Shown in pieces: positions 48,760 through 56,441 of a stretch of 64,000 bases of DNA. Location: contig NZ_LT629777.1 of assembly GCF_900105475.1 (NCBI RefSeq), positions 1,054,001 to 1,118,000 on the forward strand, written 5' to 3'. The notes beneath the pieces were generated by a model. The model saw only the letters and a list, made by a program, of their open reading frames with translations. It was not told where the DNA came from and did no database searches. Origin of the DNA: Pseudomonas asplenii (lineage in GTDB: Bacteria; Pseudomonadota; Gammaproteobacteria; Pseudomonadales; Pseudomonadaceae). Each line of letters begins with the position of its first letter. The first letter of the stretch is position 1. The position numbers were made by a program, and so were the translations under genes.

Positions 48760-48779
48760 TATCGCATCTTGCTATGGAG
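48760..48779. promoter_or_regulatory. hig operator 1
   Basis: TATCGCATCTTGCTATGGAG, 17 of 20 positions equal to operator 2 39 bases away. It lies between the candidate -10 (TAATCT on the minus strand) and the higB start, where HigA binding would block transcription. Confidence 0.6.
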
Positions 48780-48798
48780 ATTAGCCATCGTTTCAAAT

Positions 48799-48818
48799 TA
48801 TCGCAATTTGCTATTGAG
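48799..48818. promoter_or_regulatory. hig operator 2 overlapping the -35
   Basis: TATCGCAATTTGCTATTGAG contains the near-palindrome ATCGCAA-T-TTGCTAT. On the minus strand it supplies TTGCGA, which lies 17 bases before TAATCT, a plausible sigma-70 promoter for higBA. Autorepression by HigA is inferred from this layout. Confidence 0.6.
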
Positions 48819-48975
48819 CAACCTGACCGACGGCGCGCCTTTTCAGGCTAGGCGCTCAACCTCAGACTCATCACTTGAAAATGTGAGGACATGCGACATC
48901 GGCGCAGCACCTTGATAAAGCGCGCTACAGCCTCCAAATCAACAACATTGGCCAAATTGCGCGGAGCCCATCCCC

Positions 48976-49416
48976 ATGTCCGAACCTCTACTCGTCCCCT
49001 GCCCCCACTGCAACGGCCTCAACCGCCTGCCCGCCGAACGCCTCGGCGATCAGCCGAAATGCGGGCGCTGCAAGAGCGAAGTGGTGTTGAACAAACCTTT
49101 CGAGTTGAACCAGGGCGACTACGCCAGCCAGATCAAGGGCGACCTGCCGTTGCTGCTGGATGTCTGGGCGGATTGGTGCGGGCCGTGCAAATTCTTTGCA
49201 CCGGTGTTCGAGCAGGCCGCAAAGCAACTGGCAGGCAAATGCCGTCTGGCCAAGCTCGACAGCGAGGCCAATCAGCAGTTGTCGGCACAACTGGGGATTC
49301 GCTCGATTCCCAGCCTGATCCTGTTCAGGGATGGCCGGGAAGTCGCGCGTCAGAGCGGGGCGTTTCCATTGCCGCAATTGCTGGCCTGGCTACGTAGCCA
49401 GGGTATTGCCGTTTAA
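48976..49416 (+). CDS. trxC: Thioredoxin 2 (TrxC)
   Basis: Cytoplasmic disulfide reductase with a zinc-binding N-terminal extension. 146 residues. Zinc ligands Cys9, Cys12, Cys29 and Cys32 (CPHC, CGRC), then a thioredoxin fold with the active site WCGPC (Cys68, Cys71) and the cis-Pro loop [11 protein letters not shown] at 48976, about 225 bases from the divergent higB. Its stop TAA overlaps that of the convergent parA gene, so the two transcripts must overlap. Likely serves as a partner for oxidative-stress repair. Confidence 0.94.
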   Translation: MSEPLLVPCPHCNGLNRLPAERLGDQPKCGRCKSEVVLNKPFELNQGDYASQIKGDLPLLLDVWADWCGPCKFFAPVFEQAAKQLAGKCRLAKLDSEANQQLSAQLGIRSIPSLILFRDGREVARQSGAFPLPQLLAWLRSQGIAV

Positions 49417-50186
49417 GCGTTATCTTCCAGCAGGTTGTGCAGCTCGACGAACTGCAGGGTCAGCTTGTGGCGCGGGTCGAAATGAATCAGCGGTTTGTTG
49501 GCCTCATGGGACTCGCGCATCTTCACCGAACTGGCCAGGTACACCGGTAGCACCGGCAGCCCATCGGCGATCAGGCCGTCGAGCATCTGCTGCGGCAGGC
49601 TGGCCCTGGCCTGGAACTGGTTGACCACGATCCCCTCCACTTGCAGATCTTCGTTGTGGTCTTCCTTCAATTCTTCGATTTCCGCCAGCAGGCCGTACAG
49701 TGCCTGACGCGAAAAACTGTCGCAGTCAAAGGGAATCAGAACGCGATCAGCAGCGATCAACGCTGAAACTGCATAGAAGTTCAAGGCGGGCGGAGTATCC
49801 AGGTAAATCCGATCGTAATCCTCGGCCAGTTCTTCGAGGAGCTTTCGCAGCTTGTTGATCTTGTGCTTGGCCTCAAGCTTTGGCTGCAGATCGGCCAACT
49901 CGGCGGTGGCGGTGATCACATGCAGGTTGTCGAAGGGCGTCTCATAGATATCCACCTGGTTCTTCTTCGAAAACGGCCCTGACGACAGGGTCTGCTTGAA
50001 GAAGTCGGCGATGCCCATGGGGATGTCCGCCCCGGTGAGACCGGTCAGGTACTGCGTGGAGTTGGCCTGGGCATCGAGGTCCACCAACAGGGTCCGATAG
50101 CCCTCGCTGGCGCTGACCGCCGCCAGGTTGCAGGCAATGCTCGACTTGCCGACCCCACCTTTCTGATTGAACACCACACGCCGCAT
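49413..50186 (-). CDS. Orphan ParA-family ATPase (PA5028-like)
   Basis: Deviant-Walker ATPase of the ParA/MinD/Soj family. 257 residues. Walker [11 protein letters not shown] at 7-16 with the signature Lys9 and Lys14, [18 protein letters not shown] near 36-53, and [19 protein letters not shown] near 122-140 (Walker B). There is no parB next to it, so this is not a chromosome-partition pair; similar orphans position other cell components. The frame is open 25 codons upstream of 50186, but the ATG there gives the standard N-terminus directly before Walker A. Cargo unknown. Confidence 0.85.
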   Translation of the reverse strand: MRRVVFNQKGGVGKSSIACNLAAVSASEGYRTLLVDLDAQANSTQYLTGLTGADIPMGIADFFKQTLSSGPFSKKNQVDIYETPFDNLHVITATAELADLQPKLEAKHKINKLRKLLEELAEDYDRIYLDTPPALNFYAVSALIAADRVLIPFDCDSFSRQALYGLLAEIEELKEDHNEDLQVEGIVVNQFQARASLPQQMLDGLIADGLPVLPVYLASSVKMRESHEANKPLIHFDPRHKLTLQFVELHNLLEDNA

Positions 50187-50551
50187 GACAAGACCTCCGC
50201 GTATCAATGAATGATCGAGTGTAGAGGGCTTGGCCGCCGCTTTGCCACCTCGAAGAGACAAGAACTACCTCGCGATCACCGATAACTCGAAAAACGAAGG
50301 AAGATTCAATTCAAGCCGAGGAAATGACCGACAGATATATCGACGAAAACATGAATAATGGCTATGTGACATGCATCCGTTTGCCTGCCTGTCATTTTTA
50401 TCGTGCAAATTGTAGCCAATTGTTTGCTACAAGCCCGTCACACCGGGATAATGCGCGCCACTTGGCCACAGCGCCACGCCACGGTGGGTATCGCTCTCAG
50501 CGATCCTGCCGCAGCGTTTCAAGGAAGCCCGCAGGGGCGGGAAGATGTTCA
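50187..50551. promoter_or_regulatory. Divergent parA/aryl-polyene control region
   Basis: 365 bases without a convincing gene. The middle (50280-50440) is A+T-rich against the surroundings and should hold the promoter of the polyene operon. An inverted repeat TTGTAGC-N9-GCTACAA lies at 50410-50432. From 50440 on the frame of the first polyene gene is open, but no start with a ribosome-binding site or conserved N-terminus was seen before 50552. Confidence 0.5.
50410..50432. promoter_or_regulatory. Inverted repeat upstream of the aryl-polyene operon
   Basis: TTGTAGC (50410-50416) and GCTACAA (50426-50432) are perfect inverted 7-mers around CAATTGTTT, within an A+T-rich stretch 120 bases before the first gene. 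It could be an operator for the pigment operon; the regulator is unknown. Confidence 0.45.
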
Positions 50552-51271
50552 GTGATCAACTTCAATATCGCTCAATGGCGCGCCTGGGCCCCGGGCCTGG
50601 AAAGCGTGTCCGACTGGCAGACGTGGAGCAACCAGCCGACGGTTCTCGCACCGAGCGATGCGGCTCCCGATGTGTCGTTTCTGCCCGCCATGCAGCGCCG
50701 TCGCCTCAGTCGTCTGGCGCGCATGGCGTTCAGCGTCGGTTGGCCGCTGGCCCACGGGCACGAGGCCTTGCCGCTGGTGTTCATCTCCCGTCACGGCGAA
50801 ACCCCGCGGACCCTGGAAATACTCAGCGACCTGGCCGCCGACCAGCCTCTTTCGCCCACCCAGTTCAGCCTCTCGGTGCACAACGCCATTATCGGCCTGT
50901 GGTCGATCATGCGCGGTGAAACCAGCGAAATGACCGCCCTGGCCGCCAATGGCGACGGTCTCGAACATGGCATGCTCGAAGCCGCCGCGCTGTTGGCCGA
51001 AGGCGCGCCGGCAGTGCTGCTGGTGATCACCGAAGAGCAGCCGCCCGAAGCCTATAGCCGCTGGATCGACGACGTGCCCTTCCCCTACGCCGTCGGCCTG
51101 TTACTGACGCCGGGTGATGACTGGCAACTGTCCCTCGCGCGCTGCGCAGATCACGGCACCCGGACCGAATGGCCCCATGCCCTGAACCTGGTACGCACCC
51201 TGCTCGGGCCACACACCGCCTGCCAACACACCTGGAAGACCCGCGCATGGAACTGGCAACGTCGAGCATGA
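50552..51271 (+). CDS. Beta-ketoacyl synthase-like chain-length factor
   Basis: First gene of the aryl-polyene operon, equivalent to ApeC of E. coli. Chain-length factors pair with a ketosynthase to set the number of polyene units. The 239 residues match a ketosynthase N-terminal half: FLPAMQRRRLSRLARMAFSV near 45-65, FISRHGETPRTLEILSDLA near 78-96, QFSLSVHNAIIGLWSI near 104-119, where the active-site Cys region of true synthases is absent. GTG at 50552 is the best start, though its ribosome-binding site is weak. Its stop overlaps the next gene (ATGA). The partner ketosynthase should lie beyond the window. Confidence 0.85.
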   Translation: MINFNIAQWRAWAPGLESVSDWQTWSNQPTVLAPSDAAPDVSFLPAMQRRRLSRLARMAFSVGWPLAHGHEALPLVFISRHGETPRTLEILSDLAADQPLSPTQFSLSVHNAIIGLWSIMRGETSEMTALAANGDGLEHGMLEAAALLAEGAPAVLLVITEEQPPEAYSRWIDDVPFPYAVGLLLTPGDDWQLSLARCADHGTRTEWPHALNLVRTLLGPHTACQHTWKTRAWNWQRRA

Positions 51272-52065
51272 CCAGACTGCGCGATGCCTATTACTGGCGC
51301 CTGCTGGCCACTGCCATCAGTTTTGCCCTGTTCGGCCTCGGCGGGCTGTGCCTACGCCTGGTGATCTTCCCCCTGCTCGCCTGCCTGCCCGGCGACGCAC
51401 AGCGCCAGCGCGAACGCGCCCGACGGACGGTGAGCCGGCTGTTCTGGCTGTTCATCCGGTTCATGGCCCGCAGTGGCGTACTGACCTACTCGGTCGAAGG
51501 CACGGAAAAACTCGGGCGCCCGGGCCAGATGATCATCGCCAACCACCCGTCGCTGATCGACGTGGTGTTCCTGATCGGGCTGGTGCGCAACACCAACTGC
51601 GTGGTCAAGCGCAGCCTGTGGCAGAACCCGTTCACCCGCGGGCCGGTACGGACCACCGAATACATCAGCAACGACGGCAGCATGGACATGCTCGATGCCG
51701 CCGTCGGGGCGCTGCAGGACGGCCAGACCCTGATCATTTTCCCCGAGGGCACCCGCACCTCGCCCGGCACGGCGCCGGCCTTTCATCGCGGCGCCGCCGC
51801 AATCGCCCTGCGCGGTGCGAGAATCATCACCCCGGTGGTGATCGAGGTCAGCCCCACCACCCTGACCAAGGCCGAACCCTGGTATCGCATCCCCAGCCGC
51901 CGGGTACACTTCAGTTTTCGTGTCGGGGCCGATATAGACCCACAGACCTTCGCCAGCCAGGGCCCCGCGCCCCAGGCTTCGCGCAAGCTCAACGATTTTC
52001 TGCACCATTACTTCATTAAGGAGCTCGCCACAGATGAGCGATCCAACAAGCGCCCTGCACCTTGA
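51268..52065 (+). CDS. PlsC-like acyltransferase of the aryl-polyene cluster
   Basis: Probably esterifies the polyene or its lipid anchor (ApeD-like). 265 residues: two membrane segments near 12-45, then the acyltransferase motifs NHPSLIDV (HX4D), a substrate-binding FTRGPVRTTEYISNDGS region, FPEGTRTSPG and ITPVVIEVSP. The ATG at 51268 overlaps the stop of the chain-length factor (ATGA); an ATG at 51247 is a possible alternative that adds seven residues. Its end overlaps the first ACP gene by 32 bases. The acyl donor and acceptor are unknown. Confidence 0.83.
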   Translation: MTRLRDAYYWRLLATAISFALFGLGGLCLRLVIFPLLACLPGDAQRQRERARRTVSRLFWLFIRFMARSGVLTYSVEGTEKLGRPGQMIIANHPSLIDVVFLIGLVRNTNCVVKRSLWQNPFTRGPVRTTEYISNDGSMDMLDAAVGALQDGQTLIIFPEGTRTSPGTAPAFHRGAAAIALRGARIITPVVIEVSPTTLTKAEPWYRIPSRRVHFSFRVGADIDPQTFASQGPAPQASRKLNDFLHHYFIKELATDERSNKRPAP

Positions 52066-52306
52066 AATCAAGGAGCTGATCATCGACGCCCTCGGCCTCG
52101 AAGACATCAGTGCCCAGGACATTGGCAACGAGCAAACGCTGTTCGGCGAAGGCCTGGGCCTGGACTCGGTAGACGCCCTCGAACTCGGCCTGGCGATCCA
52201 GAAGCGTTATGGCATCAAGATCGACGCCGACGCCAAGGACACCCGTGATCATTTTTCCAGCGTGGCCAGCCTTGCGGCTTTCGTCACGGCAAAACAGGCA
52301 GCGTGA
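52034..52306 (+). CDS. Acyl carrier protein 1 of the aryl-polyene cluster
   Basis: Carries the growing or starter acyl chain on phosphopantetheine. 90 residues; the attachment Ser lies in GLGLDSVDALELGLAI near 40-55, an exact ACP signature. Acidic helices flank it. GGAG nine bases upstream supports the ATG at 52034, inside the end of the acyltransferase gene. Equivalent to ApeE by order. The second ACP follows ten bases later. Confidence 0.9.
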   Translation: MSDPTSALHLEIKELIIDALGLEDISAQDIGNEQTLFGEGLGLDSVDALELGLAIQKRYGIKIDADAKDTRDHFSSVASLAAFVTAKQAA

Positions 52307-52315
52307 GACACCACC

Positions 52316-52570
52316 ATGCAAACCCGTGAAGACATCTTCAATACCCTGCGCGATGCCCTGGTCGAACTGTTCGAACTCGAACCCGAGCGCGTCACCCTGG
52401 ACAGCAACCTGTACCAGGACCTGGAAATCGACAGCATCGATGCCGTGGACCTGATCGACCACATCAAGCGCCAGACCGGCAAGAAGATCGCCGCCGAGGA
52501 ATTCAAATCGGTACGCACCGTCAATGACGTGGTCGAGGCCGTGTTCCGGCTGGTCCAGCCGGCCGCATGA
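52316..52570 (+). CDS. Acyl carrier protein 2 of the aryl-polyene cluster
   Basis: Second ACP, 84 residues, equivalent to ApeF by order. The phosphopantetheine Ser is in LEIDSIDAVDLIDHIKRQTG near 38-57. It differs strongly from ACP 1, which fits a split between starter-loading and elongation roles in aryl-polyene synthesis. Its stop overlaps the next gene by four bases. Confidence 0.9.
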   Translation: MQTREDIFNTLRDALVELFELEPERVTLDSNLYQDLEIDSIDAVDLIDHIKRQTGKKIAAEEFKSVRTVNDVVEAVFRLVQPAA

Positions 52571-53112
52571 GCCGACTGATCGGCCTGGGCCTGCTGCTGG
52601 CGGGCCTGCTGTACCCCTTCGCGGTGTATTTCGGCATGGAGCATTTCGCCCCCTGGCAGTTCGGGCTGTTGCTCGGCAGCCTGTGGCTGGCCCGTGCCTT
52701 GAGCCGCGAACGCAAGCCCGGCAGTTTGTGGATGGCGCTATGCGCCATCGCCTTCTGCTGCTTGCTGGGCTGGCTGAACAGCCCGGCGCTGCTGCGCTGG
52801 TATCCGGTGCTGATCAGCAGTTTCATGCTTGGGCTGTTCGGGCTGAGCCTGAAATTCGGCCCGCCGGTGGTCGAACGGCTGGCACGGCTGAGCGAGCCGG
52901 AACTGCCGCAAGTGGCGATTCGCTACACACGCCGGGTAACCCAGGCCTGGAGTCTGTTTTTTCTCTGTAACGGCCTGCTCGCCGCCGCCCTGACCCTCTG
53001 GGCACCGCTGAGCTGGTGGACGTTGTACAACGGCCTGATTGCCTACGGCTTGATGGGTCTGCTGTTTGCCATTGAATGGCTGATACGACAACACGTAAGA
53101 GGCCGAGCATGA
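52567..53112 (+). CDS. COG4648-type membrane protein of the aryl-polyene cluster
   Basis: Small inner-membrane protein of unknown activity, found in this place in many aryl-polyene clusters (ApeG-like). 181 residues with about six hydrophobic helices (near 3-18, 26-44, 56-68, 76-92, 120-145 and 150-170). The loop LARLSEPELPQVAIRYTRRV near 105-124 is typical of the family. ATGA overlaps join it to ACP 2 and to the ligase gene. A role as scaffold or anchor of the synthesis complex is only a guess. Confidence 0.78.
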   Translation: MSRLIGLGLLLAGLLYPFAVYFGMEHFAPWQFGLLLGSLWLARALSRERKPGSLWMALCAIAFCCLLGWLNSPALLRWYPVLISSFMLGLFGLSLKFGPPVVERLARLSEPELPQVAIRYTRRVTQAWSLFFLCNGLLAAALTLWAPLSWWTLYNGLIAYGLMGLLFAIEWLIRQHVRGRA

Positions 53113-54779
53113 ATTGGATAAACCTTGAGCAACTGCTGCTCAAGTCGCACGCTGGGCGTGTCGTGACCATCGATCCACCATTGGACCACGCTCAGTTGTG
53201 CCAGCGCGTCCTGAGCCTGGCCGCAGGACTGCGCGCGCGGAACGTGCAATGCCTGGCGCTGCACCTGGAGGATGCCGCAGAACTGGCAATCGCCCTGCTC
53301 GCTGCCTGGCGTGCCGGCGTGGCCGTTCTGCTGCTGCCCGATCTGCAGGACCAGACCCGCCAACGCTGGGCGCAACAGGTCGACCTCTGGCTGACCGCCA
53401 GTGCCGACCTCGACGACCTGCCTGCCGCGCCCCTGGCCCCGGCGGCGCTCGATCTCGAACAATGCCGCCTGAGCCTGTGCACTTCCGGCTCCAGCGGCGA
53501 GCCCAAGCTCATCGAAAAGAGCCTGCGCCAGTTGGCCAACGAAGTGCTCGCGCTGGAACAGTTGTGGGGCGCCGACCTCGGTCAGGCGTGCATCATCGGC
53601 AGCGTTGCAGCCCAGCATATCTATGGCCTGCTGTTCCGCGTGCTGTGGCCGCTGTGCGCCGGGCGTACCTTCGTACGCCGGCAACTGGCGTTCTCCGAAG
53701 ACCTGCAGCGCAGCAGCCGGGAGCACCCGCAGTTCGCCTGGGTCGCGAGCCCGGCGCTGCTCAAGCGCATGGGTGACAACCTCGACTGGCCGGCGCTGAG
53801 CGCAGTACGTCGGGTGTTCTCCTCGGGCGGCGCACTGCCGGAAGAAGCCGCCAGCAGCCTGCAGCAGCGCTTGGGACAATGGCCGACGGAAATCCTCGGC
53901 AGCTCGGAAACCGGCGGTATCGCCTGGCGCCAGGGCGACCGGCTGTGGCGTCCGTTCGCCGAGGTGCAACTGACTCAGGATGCCGACGGCGCCTTGCAGG
54001 TCGCTTCGCCCTATCTGCCAGTTGGCCACGTCGAGCAAACCGCAGATGCGGCACGCTTCGAGGCCGATGGCCGCTTCGAACTGCTCGGCCGACTCGATCG
54101 CATCGTCAAGCTGGAAGAGAAACGCATTTCCCTGCCGATGCTCGAACAGGCCTTGCAGGAACATCCCTGGGTCGCCGAAGCGCGGCTGGGGGTGGTGCAG
54201 GAAAACCGCGCCTACCTCGGCGCCTTGCTGGTGCTTTCCGGCCAGGGCCTGCATACCCTGCGCAACCAGGGCCGACGCGCACTGACCGAAGCCCTGCGCC
54301 AACACCTGCTCAAGCACTGCGAAGCCATGGCCTTGCCACGGCGCTGGCGTTTGCTGCAGCAGTTGCCGTTCAACGCCCAGGGCAAGCTGCCACAGGCCGA
54401 GGTTCAGGCACTGTTGCAGGCCCCGCGGCCGAAAGCACCACAAGTGCTGGAACAACGCGAGACCGACGGCGAATGGCTGCTGCAACTGGCCGTCCCACCG
54501 GACCTGGCCTACTTCAGCGGACACTTCCCGGTCACGCCGGTGCTGCCTGGCGTGGTGCAGGTGGACTGGGCGCTTGAACTGGGCCGCGAGCGGCTTGAAC
54601 TGCCGGAGAAATTCGCTGGTATGGAAGTGCTGAAGTTCCAGCAACTGGTCCGCCCGGGCGACCGGATTGAACTGAGCCTGCGCTTCGACCAGGAGCGCAG
54701 CAAACTCTATTTTGCCTTCCGCAACGGCGAGGCAGCCTGTTCCAGTGGACGCATCGTGCTGGAGCCCGCGCATGCATAA
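53109..54779 (+). CDS. Acyl-ACP ligase fused to a hotdog dehydratase
   Basis: Two enzymes in one 556-residue chain. The first ~440 residues are an AMP-forming ligase that should activate the aryl starter acid and load it on an ACP (ApeH-like): [19 protein letters not shown] near 120 (AMP loop), [11 protein letters not shown] near 263 and the hinge [15 protein letters not shown] near 328. The last ~105 residues ([20 protein letters not shown]) are a FabA/FabZ-like dehydratase domain with the catalytic His (ApeI-like). In E. coli these are separate as I recall. ATG at 53109 overlaps the previous stop (ATGA). Confidence 0.87.
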   Translation: MNWINLEQLLLKSHAGRVVTIDPPLDHAQLCQRVLSLAAGLRARNVQCLALHLEDAAELAIALLAAWRAGVAVLLLPDLQDQTRQRWAQQVDLWLTASADLDDLPAAPLAPAALDLEQCRLSLCTSGSSGEPKLIEKSLRQLANEVLALEQLWGADLGQACIIGSVAAQHIYGLLFRVLWPLCAGRTFVRRQLAFSEDLQRSSREHPQFAWVASPALLKRMGDNLDWPALSAVRRVFSSGGALPEEAASSLQQRLGQWPTEILGSSETGGIAWRQGDRLWRPFAEVQLTQDADGALQVASPYLPVGHVEQTADAARFEADGRFELLGRLDRIVKLEEKRISLPMLEQALQEHPWVAEARLGVVQENRAYLGALLVLSGQGLHTLRNQGRRALTEALRQHLLKHCEAMALPRRWRLLQQLPFNAQGKLPQAEVQALLQAPRPKAPQVLEQRETDGEWLLQLAVPPDLAYFSGHFPVTPVLPGVVQVDWALELGRERLELPEKFAGMEVLKFQQLVRPGDRIELSLRFDQERSKLYFAFRNGEAACSSGRIVLEPAHA

Positions 54780-55506
54780 GCCCTGTGCGGTGATTCCGGT
54801 ATACAACCACGAAACCGCCGTACCGGCAGTGGTCGAGGCATTGCAGGCGGCCGGTCTGCCCTGCGTGCTGGTGGACGATGCCAGCAGCCCGGCCTGCGCC
54901 GCGGTGCTGGAACAGTTGGCCGAAGGCGAGAACATCTTCCTGGTCAAGCTGCCGGTCAACCAGGGCAAGGGCGGTGCGGTCATGGCCGGCCTGCGCGAGG
55001 CTTCGCGGCGCGGCTTCAGCCATGCCCTGCAGGTGGACGCCGATGGTCAGCACGACCTGCAGGATGTGGCGACCTTCCTCGACGCCTCCCGTAGCCATCC
55101 CGAAGCCTTGATCTGCGGCTACCCGCAATACGATGAAAGCGTGCCCAAGGGCCGCCTCTACGCCCGCTACCTGACTCACGTGTGGGTGTGGATCAACAGC
55201 CTGTCGCTGCAGATCCCCGACTCCATGTGCGGTTTCCGGGTCTACCCGCTGCCACCGGTGCTGGCACTGATCGACAGCGCACGAATCGGCAAGCGCATGG
55301 ACTTCGACCCGGAAATTCTCGTGCGCCTGTCCTGGCGCAACCAGCCCATGCGCTGGCTGCCGACCCGGGTGCATTATCCGCAGGACGGCTTGTCACACTT
55401 CCGCCTGTTCCACGACAACGCGTTGATTTCCGGCATGCACACCCGGCTGTTCTTCGGCATGTTGCTGCGCCTGCCAAGCATTCTCTGGCGACGGTGGCGA
55501 GCATGA
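54772..55506 (+). CDS. Family 2 glycosyltransferase of the aryl-polyene cluster
   Basis: 244 residues, GT-A fold resembling dolichyl-phosphate-mannose synthase-like enzymes: CAVIPVYNHETAVPAVVEAL at the start, LVDDASSPACAAVL near 36, NQGKGGAVMAGLREA near 64 and the metal-binding QVDADGQHD near 87-95, then MCGFRVYPLPPV near 150. It ends with a hydrophobic stretch (GMLLRLPSILW). It may add the sugar that joins the aryl polyene to its lipid anchor (ApeJ-like in role). Overlaps the ligase end by eight bases and the next gene by four. Confidence 0.85.
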   Translation: MHKPCAVIPVYNHETAVPAVVEALQAAGLPCVLVDDASSPACAAVLEQLAEGENIFLVKLPVNQGKGGAVMAGLREASRRGFSHALQVDADGQHDLQDVATFLDASRSHPEALICGYPQYDESVPKGRLYARYLTHVWVWINSLSLQIPDSMCGFRVYPLPPVLALIDSARIGKRMDFDPEILVRLSWRNQPMRWLPTRVHYPQDGLSHFRLFHDNALISGMHTRLFFGMLLRLPSILWRRWRA

Positions 55507-56441
55507 GCGATTCGCACAAACACTGGGCCGACCATCAGGAGCGCGGCAGTTTCTGGCTGATGAAACTCACCGCCTTTGGCGTCCGCGTGCTCGGTCGGCG
55601 AGTGCTCAGCCCGGTGTTGCACGGCATCGTCCTGTACTTCTTCCTGTTCGGCCGCAGCGCCCGACAAAGCGCCTGGCAATATCAGCAGCGGCTGGCGGCA
55701 TGGAGCGGGCAGGACGCCCTGCTGCCGACGCGGATGAAAGTCTTCCGTCAGTTCATGGCCTTCGCCGATGCCCTGCTGGACAAGCTCGACGTCTGGAACG
55801 GCAAGCTGAGCATCGACCAGATCAAGATCATCGACCCGGCCCTGCTGCGCGATCAACTGCGCGGCGAACGCGGGCAGATGCTGGTGGGCGCCCACCTGGG
55901 CAACCTGGAAGTCTGCCGCGCCCTGGCCGAGCTGGGCGAAAAGGTCACCATGAACGTGCTGGTGCACACCAAGCACGCCGAACGGTTCAATCGCCTGTTG
56001 GGCGAGGCCGGCGCGACCAACCTGCGACTGATTCAGGTCAGCGAGCTGGACCCGGCGATCATGCTGCAACTGAGCCAGCGCCTGGATCGTGGCGAATGGC
56101 TGGCGATCGCCGGCGACCGGGTGCCGCTGCATGGCGGGCGTAACGTACGGGTGGATTTCCTCGGCCACGCAGCGGCGTTCCCGCAAGGGCCCTGGTTGCT
56201 GGCCGGGCTGCTGAAATGCCCGGTCAACCTGCTGTTCTGCCTGAAGCTGCAAGGCCGCTACCACGTCACCCTCGAGCCCTTCACCGAAGCGGTGCAATGG
56301 AAGCGCGGCGACCGCGAGCAGGTCATCGCCCACTGGACCGCCCGCTATGCCGAACGCCTGGGCCAGTACTGCCTGCAAGCGCCCCAACAATGGTTCAACT
56401 TCTACCCTTTCTGGAAGACCGATGACGACGCATCCGCTTGA
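55503..56441 (+). CDS. LpxL-like lipid acyltransferase of the aryl-polyene cluster
   Basis: 312 residues of the lysophospholipid/lauroyl acyltransferase family. A membrane anchor near 15-45 (VLHGIVLYFFLFGRSARQ) precedes the catalytic HX4E motif in VGAHLGNLEVCRALAELG near 121. GDRVPLHGGRNVRVDFLG follows. E. coli fuses an equivalent domain to the glycosyltransferase ApeJ as I recall; here the two are adjacent genes. ATG at 55503 overlaps the glycosyltransferase stop (ATGA). Probably acylates the anchor lipid that carries the polyene. Confidence 0.83.
   Translation: MSDSHKHWADHQERGSFWLMKLTAFGVRVLGRRVLSPVLHGIVLYFFLFGRSARQSAWQYQQRLAAWSGQDALLPTRMKVFRQFMAFADALLDKLDVWNGKLSIDQIKIIDPALLRDQLRGERGQMLVGAHLGNLEVCRALAELGEKVTMNVLVHTKHAERFNRLLGEAGATNLRLIQVSELDPAIMLQLSQRLDRGEWLAIAGDRVPLHGGRNVRVDFLGHAAAFPQGPWLLAGLLKCPVNLLFCLKLQGRYHVTLEPFTEAVQWKRGDREQVIAHWTARYAERLGQYCLQAPQQWFNFYPFWKTDDDASA

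Noticed and set aside
50324..50551. Upstream extension of the chain-length-factor frame
   Set aside because: The extra 76 residues do not resemble the family; the conserved N-terminus begins at the GTG at 50552.
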